In this document: piece after piece, positions 1 to 9,495 of the stretch | Layout of the letters: each line of letters opens with the position of its first letter | How positions within the stretch are numbered: the first letter of the stretch is position 1 | Origin: Curtobacterium sp. 9128 | Lineage (GTDB): Bacteria > Actinomycetota > Actinomycetes > Actinomycetales > Microbacteriaceae | Length of the DNA stretch: 64,000 nt | Assembly (NCBI RefSeq): GCF_900086645.1 | Contig: NZ_LT576451.1 | Span: 3,410,001 to 3,474,000 of the forward strand | Direction: 5' to 3' | The notes under the pieces: generated by a model | What the model saw: the letters and a program-made list of their open reading frames with translations, nothing else | Told to the model about the DNA's origin: nothing | Databases searched by the model: none | Translations under genes and position numbers: made by a program

Positions 1-1
1 G

Positions 2-502
2 CTCATGACGGTGTGCGTCTACGCGACGAACATCCTCGTGAACGCCCTGTTCGGCTGGGTCGGCGACAAGATCGGCTGGCAGCGCACCGTCAAATGGTTC
101 GGCATCATGGGCTCCGCGATCGGCCTCGTCGCCTGGTGGTACGTCCCGCAGCTCGTCCCCGCCGGGTCGACCTGGGGCTACGTGCTCTCCGTGATCGCCG
201 GGTGCGTGTTCGGCTGCCTGCTCGCCGGCTTCGTCCCGATGGGCGCGATCATGCCGGCGCTCGCCCCGGAGCACAAGGGCGCAGCGATGGCGATGTACAC
301 GACGGCTGCCGGCGGCGCGGCGTTCCTCGGCACCGGTGTCGTGGCAGCGGTCCTCGCCCTCGGTGGTGGCGGCCAGGCCGTGACGTGGACGTTCGTCGGC
401 CTCTACGCCTGCGCGTTCGTGATGATCCACTTCCTCAAGGTCCCGCAGGGCGAGACGGGCGCGCACGGTCGAACGTCGTCCCAGGCCACGAGCGCACACT
501 GA
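2..502 (+). CDS. MFS transporter, C-terminal part (polyol/sugar permease type)
   Basis: This is the end of a major facilitator permease whose start lies left of the window; the frame is open to the first base. About 165 residues remain, with four to five hydrophobic helices. A cytoplasmic loop with FGWVGDKIGWQRT matches MFS motif A (GxxxDRxGRR type) at the start of the C-terminal half. The gene ends 71 bases before a DhaK-DhaL kinase fusion in the same direction, followed by a sugar-phosphate isomerase. That context suggests uptake of a polyol or tetritol. The substrate is inferred from neighbours only; the family call is secure. Confidence 0.8.
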   Translation, partial: LMTVCVYATNILVNALFGWVGDKIGWQRTVKWFGIMGSAIGLVAWWYVPQLVPAGSTWGYVLSVIAGCVFGCLLAGFVPMGAIMPALAPEHKGAAMAMYTTAAGGAAFLGTGVVAAVLALGGGGQAVTWTFVGLYACAFVMIHFLKVPQGETGAHGRTSSQATSAH

Positions 503-573
503 GTTCCGGGCGACGGCGGCCGTCCCGTCGTCGCCCGGTGCACCATCCACCTCCACACGAAGGACAGCACCAC

Positions 574-2316
574 ATGACCACGATCCACGACGACCCGGAC
601 GAGTTCGCGGAGGACCAGCTCGCCGGCTGGCTCGTGCTGTACGCCGACCGGGTGCGCGGTGTCCACGGCGGCGTCGTCGCCCTGCCGACCGAGGGGGCGG
701 ATCCGCAGGTCGCGGTCGTCGTCGGCGGCGGATCCGGTCACTACCCCGCGTTCTGCGGCGTGGTCGGCCCCGGCTTCGCCACCGGCGCCGTCGTCGGCAA
801 CATCTTCACCTCGCCGTCGACCGCCCAGGTCTACGCGGTCGCCAAGGCCGCCGACCAGGGCAAGGGCGTCGTGCTGTCGTTCGGCAACTACGCCGGCGAC
901 ACGATGAACTTCGGGCTCGCCGCCGAGCGGTTGAACGCCGAGGGCATCGACACGCGGATCGTGATCGTCACCGACGACATCGCGAGCGCGGACGAGGAGT
1001 CGAAGCGCCGCGGGATCGCCGGGGACTTCTCGGTGTTCAAGGCGATGGGCGCGGCCGCCGCCTCCGGCGCCACCCTCGACGAGGTCGAGCGCATCGGGAA
1101 CGCGTCCAACGCGGCGACCCGCACGATCGGCGTCGCGTTCGCCGGCTGCACCATGCCCGGCGCGACCGAGCCGCTGTTCACCGTGCCGGACGGTCACCTC
1201 GGCCTCGGACTCGGCATCCACGGCGAACCCGGCATCGAGGACGTCCCACTCCTCCGCGCGACCGAGCTCGCGTCCCTGCTGGTGTCGCGGCTGCTCGACG
1301 ACCGCCCCGCCGGAGCCGGCACGCGCGTCGCGCCGATCCTGAACGGCCTCGGCGACACGAAGTACGAAGAACTGTTCCTGCTCTGGGGCCGGGTGCTCCC
1401 GCTGCTCCGGGACGCCGGCATCGAGGTCGTCGAACCCGAGGTCGGCGAACTCGTGACGAGCCTCGACATGGGCGGCTGCTCCCTCACGCTGCAGTGGCTC
1501 GACGACGAGCTCGAAGCGCTGTGGCGCGCCGACGCGTACACGCCCGCGTACCGCAAGGTGGCGGCGCCGGTCAGCGCGCTCGTGCCGGCCGAGGCGGTGG
1601 CCGACGCCGAGGAGGCGGCGACCGTCGTGCCGGAGGCGACCGATGCCTCCAGGCAGGCGGCGCAGACGGTCCGCAGCGCGGTCGAGGCGATCGACGCACT
1701 CCTCCGTGAGCACGAGGAGGAACTCGGCCGGATCGACGCGGTCGCCGGTGACGGCGACCACGGTCGCGGCATGGTCAAGGGGATCGGTGCCGCCCGCAAG
1801 GCGGTCGACCGGGTCGGACAGGAGGCAGGGGTCGCCTTCGTCCTCGGACGCGCCGGTGACGCGTGGGCCGAGTTCGCGGGCGGCACCTCCGGGGTCCTGT
1901 GGGGTGCGGCGCTCGAGGCCTTCGGCCGCTCGCTCGGCGACGACCGGGACGCGTACGAGGCGTCGGACGTCGTGGCCGCCGCGCAGGCCTTCGCGGACTC
2001 GATCGTGCACCTCGGCGGGGCGTCGCGAGGGGACAAGACGCTCCTCGACGCACTGTTGCCGTTCGTCGCTGCGCTGGATTCCTCGGTCACGGCCGGCCAG
2101 TCGCTCGCTTCCGCATGGCAAGGCGCCGCGGAAGTGGCTCGTGACGAGGCCGTGAAGACCGCCGACCTCACGCCGAAGGTCGGGCGTGCCCGACCGCTGG
2201 CGGAGAAGAGCCTGGGGACACCCGACGCGGGTGCCACCTCGATGGGGATGATCCTGACGCGTGTCGGCGAGGTCCTCGCCACCCGTGCAGCAGACAAGGA
2301 AGGGACACACGCATGA
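574..2316 (+). CDS. Dihydroxyacetone kinase family protein, DhaK-DhaL fusion (candidate erythrulose kinase)
   Basis: This ATP-dependent kinase of about 580 residues joins a substrate-binding DhaK domain (about residues 1-330) to an ATP-binding DhaL domain (about 375-580). DhaK shows [10 protein letters not shown] near residue 50 and the covalent substrate-binding histidine in GLGIHGEPG (H216). DhaL shows the Mg-binding GDGDHG (D393, D395). ATG at 574 follows an AAGGA-type ribosome site; longer in-frame starts are arginine-rich and implausible. Together with the following RpiB-type isomerase it resembles the erythrulose kinase/isomerase pairs of actinobacterial tetritol catabolism. Plain dihydroxyacetone phosphorylation is the alternative. 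Confidence 0.9.
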   Translation: MTTIHDDPDEFAEDQLAGWLVLYADRVRGVHGGVVALPTEGADPQVAVVVGGGSGHYPAFCGVVGPGFATGAVVGNIFTSPSTAQVYAVAKAADQGKGVVLSFGNYAGDTMNFGLAAERLNAEGIDTRIVIVTDDIASADEESKRRGIAGDFSVFKAMGAAAASGATLDEVERIGNASNAATRTIGVAFAGCTMPGATEPLFTVPDGHLGLGLGIHGEPGIEDVPLLRATELASLLVSRLLDDRPAGAGTRVAPILNGLGDTKYEELFLLWGRVLPLLRDAGIEVVEPEVGELVTSLDMGGCSLTLQWLDDELEALWRADAYTPAYRKVAAPVSALVPAEAVADAEEAATVVPEATDASRQAAQTVRSAVEAIDALLREHEEELGRIDAVAGDGDHGRGMVKGIGAARKAVDRVGQEAGVAFVLGRAGDAWAEFAGGTSGVLWGAALEAFGRSLGDDRDAYEASDVVAAAQAFADSIVHLGGASRGDKTLLDALLPFVAALDSSVTAGQSLASAWQGAAEVARDEAVKTADLTPKVGRARPLAEKSLGTPDAGATSMGMILTRVGEVLATRAADKEGTHA

Positions 2317-2795
2317 CGTACCGTCTCGTGATCGGCTCGGACGATGCCGGATTCGACTACAAGGAGGTCATCAAGCAGGACCTGCTGGCCGACGACCGGG
2401 TCTCGGACGTCACCGACGTCGGAGTGGACGCGGACGGGCACACCGCCTACCCGCACGTCGCCGTGGACGCTGCCCGGATGGTGGCGAACGGTGAGGCCGA
2501 CCGTGCCATCCTGATCTGCGGCACCGGGCTCGGCGTCGCGATCAGCGCGAACAAGGTCCCCGGGATCCGGGCCGTCACCGCGCACGACTCGTTCAGCGTC
2601 GAGCGCTCGGTCCTGTCGAACGACGCCCAGGTCCTCTGCATGGGGCAGCGGGTCATCGGCGTGGAGCTCGCACGGCGCCTCGCTCGTGAGTGGCTGGGCT
2701 ACGAGTTCGACCCCGCTTCCGCCAGCGCGTCGAAGGTCGCCGCGATCTGCGAATACGACGGCAGCGCCCCCGCCGGCGTCGACGCGTCCGCGTAG
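2313..2795 (+). CDS. RpiB/LacAB-family sugar-phosphate isomerase (candidate tetrulose-4-phosphate isomerase)
   Basis: The 160-residue protein belongs to the RpiB/LacA/LacB fold, which interconverts ketose and aldose phosphates in the cytoplasm. The family signature [13 protein letters not shown] contains the catalytic cysteine (C69). The start ATG overlaps the kinase stop (ATGA), so the two are translationally coupled and probably act in sequence: phosphorylation, then isomerisation. With a DhaK-type kinase as partner, an erythrulose-4-phosphate isomerase (DerI/LerI-like) is more likely than ribose-5-phosphate isomerase. The exact substrate is inferred. Confidence 0.87.
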   Translation: MTYRLVIGSDDAGFDYKEVIKQDLLADDRVSDVTDVGVDADGHTAYPHVAVDAARMVANGEADRAILICGTGLGVAISANKVPGIRAVTAHDSFSVERSVLSNDAQVLCMGQRVIGVELARRLAREWLGYEFDPASASASKVAAICEYDGSAPAGVDASA

Positions 2796-2818
2796 GGCTC
2801 CCCGGGGTCGCGCCGAGG

Positions 2819-2882
2819 TCGCGCCCCGCTGCGGACATCGCGCCCCGTCCCGACGGGGCGCGATGTTCGTCCGGGGGTGCGA
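2819..2882 (+). terminator. Nested GC-rich hairpin, copy A of a dispersed 64-nt element
   Basis: The sequence folds into an outer 9-bp stem (2819-2827 with 2874-2882), a symmetric 4/4 internal loop, an inner 16-bp stem (2832-2847 with 2854-2869) and a 6-nt loop. It lies between the convergent isomerase and FGGY kinase genes, so a terminator role is natural, although there is no U tract. A homologous element of identical length and architecture lies at 33641-33704. G-U pairs (2823-2878 and 2834-2867) keep the stems intact on the plus strand. Confidence 0.75.
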
Positions 2883-2915
2883 TCGCGCCACCACACAGGG
2901 GCGGTGCCGCGCGCG

Positions 2916-4385
2916 TCAACCGCGCGCGGCCAGGCGGTGCACGACCGACTTCGTCGCCTCGTAGAGCTCGCGGTAGTCCTCGTACCCGGGCCCGTACGCC
3001 GCGTGCGCGTCGGGGTCAGGCTCGATGACCGTCACCGGCGGGTTCCACCGCCGGATGTCGACGTCCGCCACGAGCGCCGCCGCCAGGAACGCCGACCCGT
3101 AGGACGCCCCCACGGTCACCGACGGGATCGTCTGCGGCAGACCCGTCACGTCGCTGACGATCGTCGGCCAGAGCCGCCCGAGCAGTCCCCCGCCCGCCCC
3201 GACCAGCTCGCGCACCGGAACTCCCGCCTCCCGCAGCACCTCGACGTTGTGCCGCACCGCGTACGCCGTCGCCTCGAGCGTCGCCCGGTACAGGTCGCCG
3301 CGGGTGTGCCGCACGGTCAACCCCGCGATCACACCCCGCGCGTCCGGGTCCGCGATCGGCGTCCGCTCCCCCGCGAAGTACGGCAGCATGAGCAACCCGT
3401 TCGCCCCGATCCCGGCAGCGTCGGCCTCGCCCAGCATGGACGGCCAGTCGCCGTCCACGAGCTTGCGGAGCCACTCCGTGATCGCGCCGGAGGTCGCCAT
3501 CCCCCCGGACACCGACGGCTGGCCGGGGTGCGTCCCGACCGTCGTCCACATCCCCGGCACCGACGTGGGCGCGTCGGTCGGGACGATCATGAACATCGTG
3601 GTGCCGTACTGCAGGAACATCCGTCCCGGCCCGGACTCACCGACGCTCACGCCCTCGGCCCACGCGTCGATGGTCCCCGCGGTCACGGGGATCCCCGCCG
3701 GGAGGCCCGTGGCCGCGGCCGCCTCGTCGGTCACCGTCCCGGCGGCGTCACCGGACCAGAGCAGTCGGGGCATGGGCAGGTCGGGTGCGATCCGCGCGCA
3801 CCACTCGGGGATCCACTCGTTCGTGTGGACGTCGTAGAGCGGGGTCGTCTGGCTCGCCGAGTGGTGGTCGAGGACGTACTCCCCCGTGAGCAGTTCGACG
3901 ATCCGGGACGAGGGCATCGTGAAGCGCGCGGACCTCGCCCACACCTCGGGTTCGTTCCGCGCGACCCAGGCGAGCTTCGCGCCGGCCGCCTGGGTGCTGA
4001 GCGCCGATCCGCAGCGTGCACGGACGACGTCCTCGCCGCCGAGCTCCGCCGTCAGGTCGTCGAGCATGCCGGACGTCCGGGTGTCGACGCCGTAGAGGAT
4101 CGCCGGGCGGAGCGGGTCGCCGGCGTCGTCGGTGAGGAGCACGCACGGGCCGATGCCGCTGACCCCGACGGACTCGACGACTGCGTCGGGTGCCAGCGCG
4201 AGGAGCTCCCGCGTCAGCTCGCGGAACTCGTCCCACCAGACGGCGGCGTCCATCTCGACGAGTCCCTGCTCGGGTCGGTCGACGTCGTGGTGGCGGCCGA
4301 CCTCGGCGATCACGGTGCCGTCGACCCGCACGAGCAGTGCCTTCGTGCTCGACGTCCCGATGTCCAGACCGAGCACCGCCCGCAT
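2916..4385 (-). CDS. FGGY-family carbohydrate kinase
   Basis: The 489-residue protein is an FGGY sugar kinase of typical length. The N-terminal phosphate-binding loop LGLDIGTSSTKALLV is at residues 5-19, and the presumed catalytic aspartate is in AGTIDAWAEG (D240). An FGGY_C ATPase half follows, with GAGGGLLGRLWPTIVSDVTG. It transfers phosphate from ATP to a sugar or polyol, resembling the xylulokinase branch most. It is convergent with the tetrulose kinase/isomerase pair and divergent from the LolA-like gene. The substrate (a pentulose or a polyol) cannot be fixed from sequence. Confidence 0.87.
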   Translation of the reverse strand: MRAVLGLDIGTSSTKALLVRVDGTVIAEVGRHHDVDRPEQGLVEMDAAVWWDEFRELTRELLALAPDAVVESVGVSGIGPCVLLTDDAGDPLRPAILYGVDTRTSGMLDDLTAELGGEDVVRARCGSALSTQAAGAKLAWVARNEPEVWARSARFTMPSSRIVELLTGEYVLDHHSASQTTPLYDVHTNEWIPEWCARIAPDLPMPRLLWSGDAAGTVTDEAAAATGLPAGIPVTAGTIDAWAEGVSVGESGPGRMFLQYGTTMFMIVPTDAPTSVPGMWTTVGTHPGQPSVSGGMATSGAITEWLRKLVDGDWPSMLGEADAAGIGANGLLMLPYFAGERTPIADPDARGVIAGLTVRHTRGDLYRATLEATAYAVRHNVEVLREAGVPVRELVGAGGGLLGRLWPTIVSDVTGLPQTIPSVTVGASYGSAFLAAALVADVDIRRWNPPVTVIEPDPDAHAAYGPGYEDYRELYEATKSVVHRLAARG

Positions 4386-4533
4386 GCCGCCTCCTTCGCC
4401 GCCATCGACCGTCGCCCGGTCAGCTCCGAGTCTACGAACGATCCGCGGAGCGTCAGGTGCACAGCGGACTGTCGGTTGCCGGACCTAGTGTGCTGACGTC
4501 TCGAACGCGCCATCCGAGGAGAGGGAACCACCG

Positions 4534-5604
4534 ATGAAGAAGTCCGCCTGGCTGCCAGCCGTCATCGCTCCGGTGGTCGTCGCCGGCGCCATCGCCGCTC
4601 CCGCCCTCGCCAACGCCGCGAGCACCCCGCTCGCCGGATCGAACCCGACCGCCGCCGAGGTGATCGCCAGCGTCGCGAAGTCCTCGGACGCGCAGTACTC
4701 CGGCAAGCTCTCGCAGACGAGCGATCTCGGACTCCCCGAGCTCCCCACCGGCTCCGGCGGATCGTCCCTCGAAGGCAACGCCTCCGACGCGATCAGCATG
4801 CTGACGTCATCGCACACCGCCCGCGTGTACGCCGACGGTGCGACGAAGCAGCGCGTGCAGGTCACGGAGCAGCTCGCCGAGCAGGACCTGATCCGCAACG
4901 GCAGCGACGTGTGGACCTGGGACTCGAAGGAGCGCGAAGCCACCCACGTGACCCTGCCGTCCGACGCGCAGAAGTCGTTCGAGGACGGCACGGCGACCCC
5001 GTCGGACATCGCGACGAAGGCCATCGACGCGATCACCCCGAGCACGAAGGTCGCGAAGCCGACCTCGACGACGGTCGCCGGGCACGACGCCTGGCAGCTC
5101 GTGCTCACCCCGAAGTCGTCCGACAACCTCGTCGGGAGCGTGCAGCTCGCCGTGGACAAGCAGACCGGCCTGCCGCTCCGCGCGACGGTGCAGGCGAAGG
5201 GGCAGTCCGACCCGGCGTTCCAGGTGCGCTTCACGAGCCTGCAGTACGGCGCCCCGGCGGCCCGGCTCTTCGACTTCACCCCGCCGTCGAACGCGAAGGT
5301 CACCACGAAGGACCTCTCCGACGTGCCGACGGACCACGCGGGCACGGGCGAGCACGCGTTCGACCGCGCGGACGCACCGACCTTCGCTGGTTCGGACTGG
5401 GACACCATCGCCGAACTCCCGGCGGGCACTGCGGACACCTCGTCCGCGGGCGCTGACGCGACCGCACTCCTCGACCAGCTGACCAAGGCGGTCGACGGTG
5501 GCCGGGCGATCCAGACCTCGCTCGTGTCGGTCTACCTCACGGATGACGGCCGCGTCCTCGCGGGCGCCGTGCCGGTGTCCTCCCTGGTCGCCGCCGCGAA
5601 GTGA
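4534..5604 (+). CDS. Secreted LolA/RseB-like protein
   Basis: The 356-residue product starts with a Sec-type signal peptide (MKKSAWLPAVIAPVVVAGAIAAPALANA, cleavage near residue 28) with no lipobox cysteine. The body resembles the LolA/RseB-MucB half-barrel that binds lipid or lipoprotein moieties, with repeated strands such as AGHDAWQLVLTPKS and DFTPPSNAKV. Its stop overlaps the start of an ABC ATPase gene (GTGA), and a permease follows. The trio is common in actinobacteria. A role in envelope sensing or lipid handling is inferred; the ligand is unknown. Confidence 0.72.
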   Translation: MKKSAWLPAVIAPVVVAGAIAAPALANAASTPLAGSNPTAAEVIASVAKSSDAQYSGKLSQTSDLGLPELPTGSGGSSLEGNASDAISMLTSSHTARVYADGATKQRVQVTEQLAEQDLIRNGSDVWTWDSKEREATHVTLPSDAQKSFEDGTATPSDIATKAIDAITPSTKVAKPTSTTVAGHDAWQLVLTPKSSDNLVGSVQLAVDKQTGLPLRATVQAKGQSDPAFQVRFTSLQYGAPAARLFDFTPPSNAKVTTKDLSDVPTDHAGTGEHAFDRADAPTFAGSDWDTIAELPAGTADTSSAGADATALLDQLTKAVDGGRAIQTSLVSVYLTDDGRVLAGAVPVSSLVAAAK

Positions 5605-6587
5605 GCACGACCGAGCCCACGGCGGTGGACCCGGTCGACCAGGCGACCGCAGCGGACCTCGCGATCCGCACCACGGGTCTCCAGAAGGTCTTCCGCAAGC
5701 AGCGTGCGGTCGACGGCATCGACCTCGCCGTCCCGCGGGGATCCGTGTTCGGGTTCCTCGGGCCGAACGGATCCGGCAAGACGACCACCATCCGGATGCT
5801 CCTCGGGCTGTCGTCCGCGACCGCGGGGAGCATCGAGGTCCTCGGCGAACCGATGCCCCGTGCGTTGCACAGCGTGCTGCCGCGCGTCGGCGCGCTCGTC
5901 GAGGGACCGGCGTTCTACCCGTACCTGTCGGGCCGGGCCAATCTCAGCCGCTTCGACGCCGCCGACCCGACGTCCGACCCGCGCACCCGCAAGGCCCGCG
6001 TCGCCGGCGCACTCGACCGCGTCGGGTTGTCGCACGCCGCGGACAAGAAGGCGCACGCCTACTCACTCGGCATGAAGCAGCGGCTGGGGCTGGCGAACGC
6101 GCTGCTCTCGCCCCGTGAACTCCTGGTGCTCGACGAACCGACGAACGGCCTCGACCCGCAGGGCACGCGAGAGGTCCGGAACCTCATCCGTTCCCTGGCG
6201 GACGACGGCACGACGGTGTTCGTGTCGAGTCACCTGCTGGCCGAGATCGAGCAGGTCTGCACGCACGCCGGGGTGATGCGCACCGGCAAGCTCGTGGCGC
6301 AGGGCACCCTCGACGACCTCCGCTCCGCCGGCGCCCGCACGGTGACCGTCCGCACGCCGGACCTGGGTCAGGCGGGGGCGGTGCTCACCCGGCTCGGGCT
6401 CACCCCGCGGCACGAGGGCGGAGCAGACGTCCTCGTCGCCGACCTGCCACACGAGGTCCTGCCGGAGACGATCGCGACCGAACTCGTCCGTGCCGATGTC
6501 CGGATCCGCGGCCTCGCGGTCGGTGGCGGCACGCTCGAGGACCTCTTCGTCGCGCTCACCGGGGAGGGCTTCGATGTCGCAGCCTGA
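5601..6587 (+). CDS. ABC transporter ATP-binding protein
   Basis: The 328-residue nucleotide-binding domain shows Walker A GPNGSGKTTT near residue 55, the signature YSLGMKQRLG, and Walker B LLVLDEP followed by a D-loop and switch histidine (SSHLLAE). A C-terminal extension of about 90 residues is typical of ABC-2-type exporters. GTG at 5601 overlaps the stop of the LolA-like gene, which fixes the start and implies coupling. It should energise the permease encoded immediately downstream. Confidence 0.93.
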   Translation: MSTTEPTAVDPVDQATAADLAIRTTGLQKVFRKQRAVDGIDLAVPRGSVFGFLGPNGSGKTTTIRMLLGLSSATAGSIEVLGEPMPRALHSVLPRVGALVEGPAFYPYLSGRANLSRFDAADPTSDPRTRKARVAGALDRVGLSHAADKKAHAYSLGMKQRLGLANALLSPRELLVLDEPTNGLDPQGTREVRNLIRSLADDGTTVFVSSHLLAEIEQVCTHAGVMRTGKLVAQGTLDDLRSAGARTVTVRTPDLGQAGAVLTRLGLTPRHEGGADVLVADLPHEVLPETIATELVRADVRIRGLAVGGGTLEDLFVALTGEGFDVAA

Positions 6588-7428
6588 GACCGTCACGACC
6601 GCACCTGCCCGGACGTCTCGTCCGTTCGCGTTGCTCGGCTCCGAACTGGCACTCGTGTTCCGGCGCCGCCGCACCTGGGCGATGCTCGGCGCACTGGCGC
6701 TGGTCCCGATCCTCATCGCCGTCGCCGTGCGGCTGACGACCGGCGACGACTCCGGCGGTCCGGCGTTCCTCGGCGACATCACGAACAACGGCCTGTTCGT
6801 GTCGTTCACGGCGCTCACGGTGTCGATCCCGCTGTTCCTGCCGCTGACCGTGGGTGTCGTCGCCGGCGACACCGTCGCGGGTGAAGCGAGCCACGGCACG
6901 ATCCGGTACCTGCTCGTCGCCCCGACCGGACGCCTGCGGTTCATCCTCGTGAAGTACGCCGGAGCGGTCGCGTTCTGCCTCGCGGCGACGCTGCTGATCG
7001 TCATCGTCGGCGCGGCGATCGGTGCCGTGCTGTTCCCGATCGGACCGGTGACGCTGCTGTCCGGCACGCAGGTCGACGGATGGTCGTACGCGGGTCGGGC
7101 GCTGCTGCTCGCGCTCTACGTGACGTTGTCGATGCTCGGGCTGTCGGCGATCGGGCTCTTCGCGTCCACGCTGACGAACGTCCCGGTCGGCGCGATGGCC
7201 TCGACCGTCGTCCTCGCCGGCGTCTCCCAGGTCCTCGACCAGCTCCCGCAGCTCGACTGGCTGCACCCCTACCTGTTCTCACACCAGTGGCTCGGGTTCG
7301 GCGATCTGCTCCGCGACCCGATCGCGTTCGACTCGTTCGGCAGCAACGCCCTGCTGCAGCTCGGTTACATCGCGGTGTTCGGCACGCTGGCGTACGGCCG
7401 CTTCGCCACGAAGGACGTCCTCAGCTGA
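6574..7428 (+). CDS. ABC-2 type transporter permease
   Basis: About 284 residues with six predicted membrane helices form an ABC-2 permease, the partner of the preceding ATPase. After a cytoplasmic N-terminus come a first helix (MLGALALVPILIAVAV) and a GEASHGTIRYLLVAPTGR loop, which is characteristic of the family. ATG at 6574 lies 14 bases inside the ATPase gene, and GGAGGG sits 5-10 bases upstream. The stop abuts the stop of the convergent oxidoreductase with no spacer. The exported substrate is unknown. Confidence 0.88.
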   Translation: MSQPETVTTAPARTSRPFALLGSELALVFRRRRTWAMLGALALVPILIAVAVRLTTGDDSGGPAFLGDITNNGLFVSFTALTVSIPLFLPLTVGVVAGDTVAGEASHGTIRYLLVAPTGRLRFILVKYAGAVAFCLAATLLIVIVGAAIGAVLFPIGPVTLLSGTQVDGWSYAGRALLLALYVTLSMLGLSAIGLFASTLTNVPVGAMASTVVLAGVSQVLDQLPQLDWLHPYLFSHQWLGFGDLLRDPIAFDSFGSNALLQLGYIAVFGTLAYGRFATKDVLS

Positions 7429-8448
7429 TCAGCTGGCCTCCGACCGCGGGACGGGGTCCCGCAGGTCGCGGGACTTCTCGGACTTGTACCAGTGCAGCCG
7501 CGACCCGGTCTCCACGGGCTGCATGCCGACGACGACCTTGCCGCGGGAGTGCATCTCGGCGAGGTCCTCGTACGCGTCGACGATGTACTCGAACGGGTAG
7601 TACCCGGAGATGATGAACTGCACCTTGTGTCGTTCGACCAGGTCGCCGAGCGTCGTGAGCATCTCGGCCGCCTCGGAGTCGTCGCCCGGTGCACGGAGGA
7701 ACCGGATCTCGAGGTCTCGCCGGTCCTCGCTGGACACGAACCGGTTCTCCGCGACACCGAGTCGCTCCGAGAGCCCCGCGTTGTCCCCTCCGTCGAGGTT
7801 GTCGATGAAGGCGGTGATCGGCCGCCCCTCGGCGATCTCGGTGATGCGGCCTTCCTCACCGTCGCCGTAGGCCACCGGCAGCACGCCGATCTGCCGCAGG
7901 GCGTCGTGGTTGCGCGGGCTGCCGAGCCCGATGACGGTCGCACCGGCGTCGCGCGCGAGCTGGCACTCGATGTGACCGACGCCACCGGCAGCCGCGCTGA
8001 TCACGACGGTGTCGTCGGGCCCGAGCCGCAGGCCCCGCACGACGGACAGCGCCGTACAGCCGGCGAGGTACAGGCTCCCGGCCACCTCGAACGTCATCGT
8101 CGCGGGCTTCTTGACCACCGCGCCGCGGGGCACGGTGACCCACGTGGCGTGCGCTCCGCCGTGCGGCGCGTGGCCCATCACCTCGTCGCCGACGTGCAGG
8201 TCGCGGACCTCGGTACCGCGGGCTCGGACCACGCCGGCGAAGTCGACGCCCTGGTGTGCCGGGAATTCGAGGTCGATGAACTCCTGCAGGCGGCCCTCAC
8301 GTAGGAACCGCTCGATGTGGTTCAGGCCCGCGACCGAGACCTCGACGACCACGTCGCCGGGGCCCGGCTCCGGACGTTCCTGGTCGACGAGCTCGACGAC
8401 GTCGAAGCCGCCGTAGCGGTCGTACTGCACTGCACTGCCGGTTCGCAT
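7429..8448 (-). CDS. Zinc-independent medium-chain alcohol dehydrogenase / quinone oxidoreductase family
   Basis: The 339-residue protein is an MDR-family NADPH-dependent oxidoreductase of the quinone reductase type. An N-terminal GroES-like domain precedes a Rossmann fold (ISAAAGGVGHIECQLARDAG, residues about 155-175). The zinc-ligand cysteines of classical alcohol dehydrogenases are absent. ATG at 8448 is preferred over an upstream in-frame ATG because AAGGAG lies 6-7 bases upstream. It stands alone between convergent and co-directional neighbours. Reduction of quinones or enones is likely but not shown. Confidence 0.88.
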   Translation of the reverse strand: MRTGSAVQYDRYGGFDVVELVDQERPEPGPGDVVVEVSVAGLNHIERFLREGRLQEFIDLEFPAHQGVDFAGVVRARGTEVRDLHVGDEVMGHAPHGGAHATWVTVPRGAVVKKPATMTFEVAGSLYLAGCTALSVVRGLRLGPDDTVVISAAAGGVGHIECQLARDAGATVIGLGSPRNHDALRQIGVLPVAYGDGEEGRITEIAEGRPITAFIDNLDGGDNAGLSERLGVAENRFVSSEDRRDLEIRFLRAPGDDSEAAEMLTTLGDLVERHKVQFIISGYYPFEYIVDAYEDLAEMHSRGKVVVGMQPVETGSRLHWYKSEKSRDLRDPVPRSEAS

Positions 8449-8547
8449 GACGCGCTCCTTCGGACGTTGTCGCACCGGCATACTCCAGCTGACGCGGAGG
8501 TTCCCGAACGTCCGGGGTACTGCCGCAGTGCTGCGCCCGGTAGCGCG

Positions 8548-9465
8548 TCAGCGCTTGCCGGCGGCGGCCACGATGCGCGCGACCGCGTCGGCGTCGTGGT
8601 GCACCGCGACCTGGTCGGCCCCGGCGACGGGCACGCGCACGGGCGTCGACCACAGCGACCCGTCCTCGGCGATGTCCACGACGAGCGCACCGGTGCCGAC
8701 GTACGCCGACTCCTCGCCGTACGCTCCGATGACGTCGGTGTCGTTCGCGACGCCCGGCGCGACGAGCACCGGCACGCCGCCCACGCTCCCCGCGAAGTGG
8801 TGGTGGTAGTGCCCGGCGAGCACGACGCGCACGTCGGTGCCGCGGATGACGTCCGCGAGCGCCTCGGGGTTCTGCAGCCGGAGTGCCTCGTGCAGCGCGG
8901 TCGGGGCCGGGAGCGGCGGGTGGTGCAGCACGACGACCGCTCCGTGGGGCGCACCGGACTCCTCGGCGAGCGCCGACCGGAGTCGGGTGAGTGACTCCTC
9001 GCTGAGCTCGCCGTACCCGGCACCGGGGACGCTCGTGTCCACCGTGACGATGCGACGGCCGGCCACGAGCGACTGCCCGAACACCGGGACCGTCGGCGGG
9101 TGGTACTCCATCGTGTGCATGAGCGGGCGGCCGCCCTCGCCGAGGACGTGCCCGTTGGCGAGGACCTGCCGGAACCCCTCGCGCTGGTCGTGGTTGCCGG
9201 GCACCGTGACGAGCGCGGCACCGTGACGCTCCGCCCAGCCTCCCGCGCGTTCGAGCAAGGCCGCGTAGGACTCGGGGGTCCCGTCCTCGGAGACGTCTCC
9301 GGAGACGACCACGACGCCGACGCCCTCGACGACGTCGAGCCGTTCGAGCAGGGCGTCGAGCGCGGCCGACGTGTCGACGGTGCCCTGGTGCAGCGATCCG
9401 TCCCCGGTGAGGTGGGTGTCGGACAGGTGCAGGACGCGGAGCGTGCCGGGAACGGGTGTCTGCAT
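8548..9465 (-). CDS. Calcineurin-like metallophosphoesterase (CpdA/class III PDE type)
   Basis: The 305-residue enzyme carries all five metallophosphoesterase blocks: DTHLTGD near residue 16, SGDVSEDG, GNHDQR, LHHPPL and AGHYHHHF. These coordinate a dimetal centre, and the AGHxHH block is typical of CpdA/Icc-like class III cyclic nucleotide phosphodiesterases. No signal peptide is present, so it acts in the cytoplasm. Hydrolysis of 2',3'- or 3',5'-cyclic nucleotides is the family expectation; the real substrate may differ. The gene ends 99 bases from the oxidoreductase start. Confidence 0.9.
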   Translation of the reverse strand: MQTPVPGTLRVLHLSDTHLTGDGSLHQGTVDTSAALDALLERLDVVEGVGVVVVSGDVSEDGTPESYAALLERAGGWAERHGAALVTVPGNHDQREGFRQVLANGHVLGEGGRPLMHTMEYHPPTVPVFGQSLVAGRRIVTVDTSVPGAGYGELSEESLTRLRSALAEESGAPHGAVVVLHHPPLPAPTALHEALRLQNPEALADVIRGTDVRVVLAGHYHHHFAGSVGGVPVLVAPGVANDTDVIGAYGEESAYVGTGALVVDIAEDGSLWSTPVRVPVAGADQVAVHHDADAVARIVAAAGKR

Positions 9466-9495
9466 GCAACCGACCCTATTCGCGCCGCCGGCGCA

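Noticed and set aside
7420-7435. The palindrome CAGCTGATCAGCTG as a terminator at the convergent stops
   Set aside because: The 7-bp self-complementary stretch has no loop and consists of the two stop-codon regions; it is better explained by the abutting stops.
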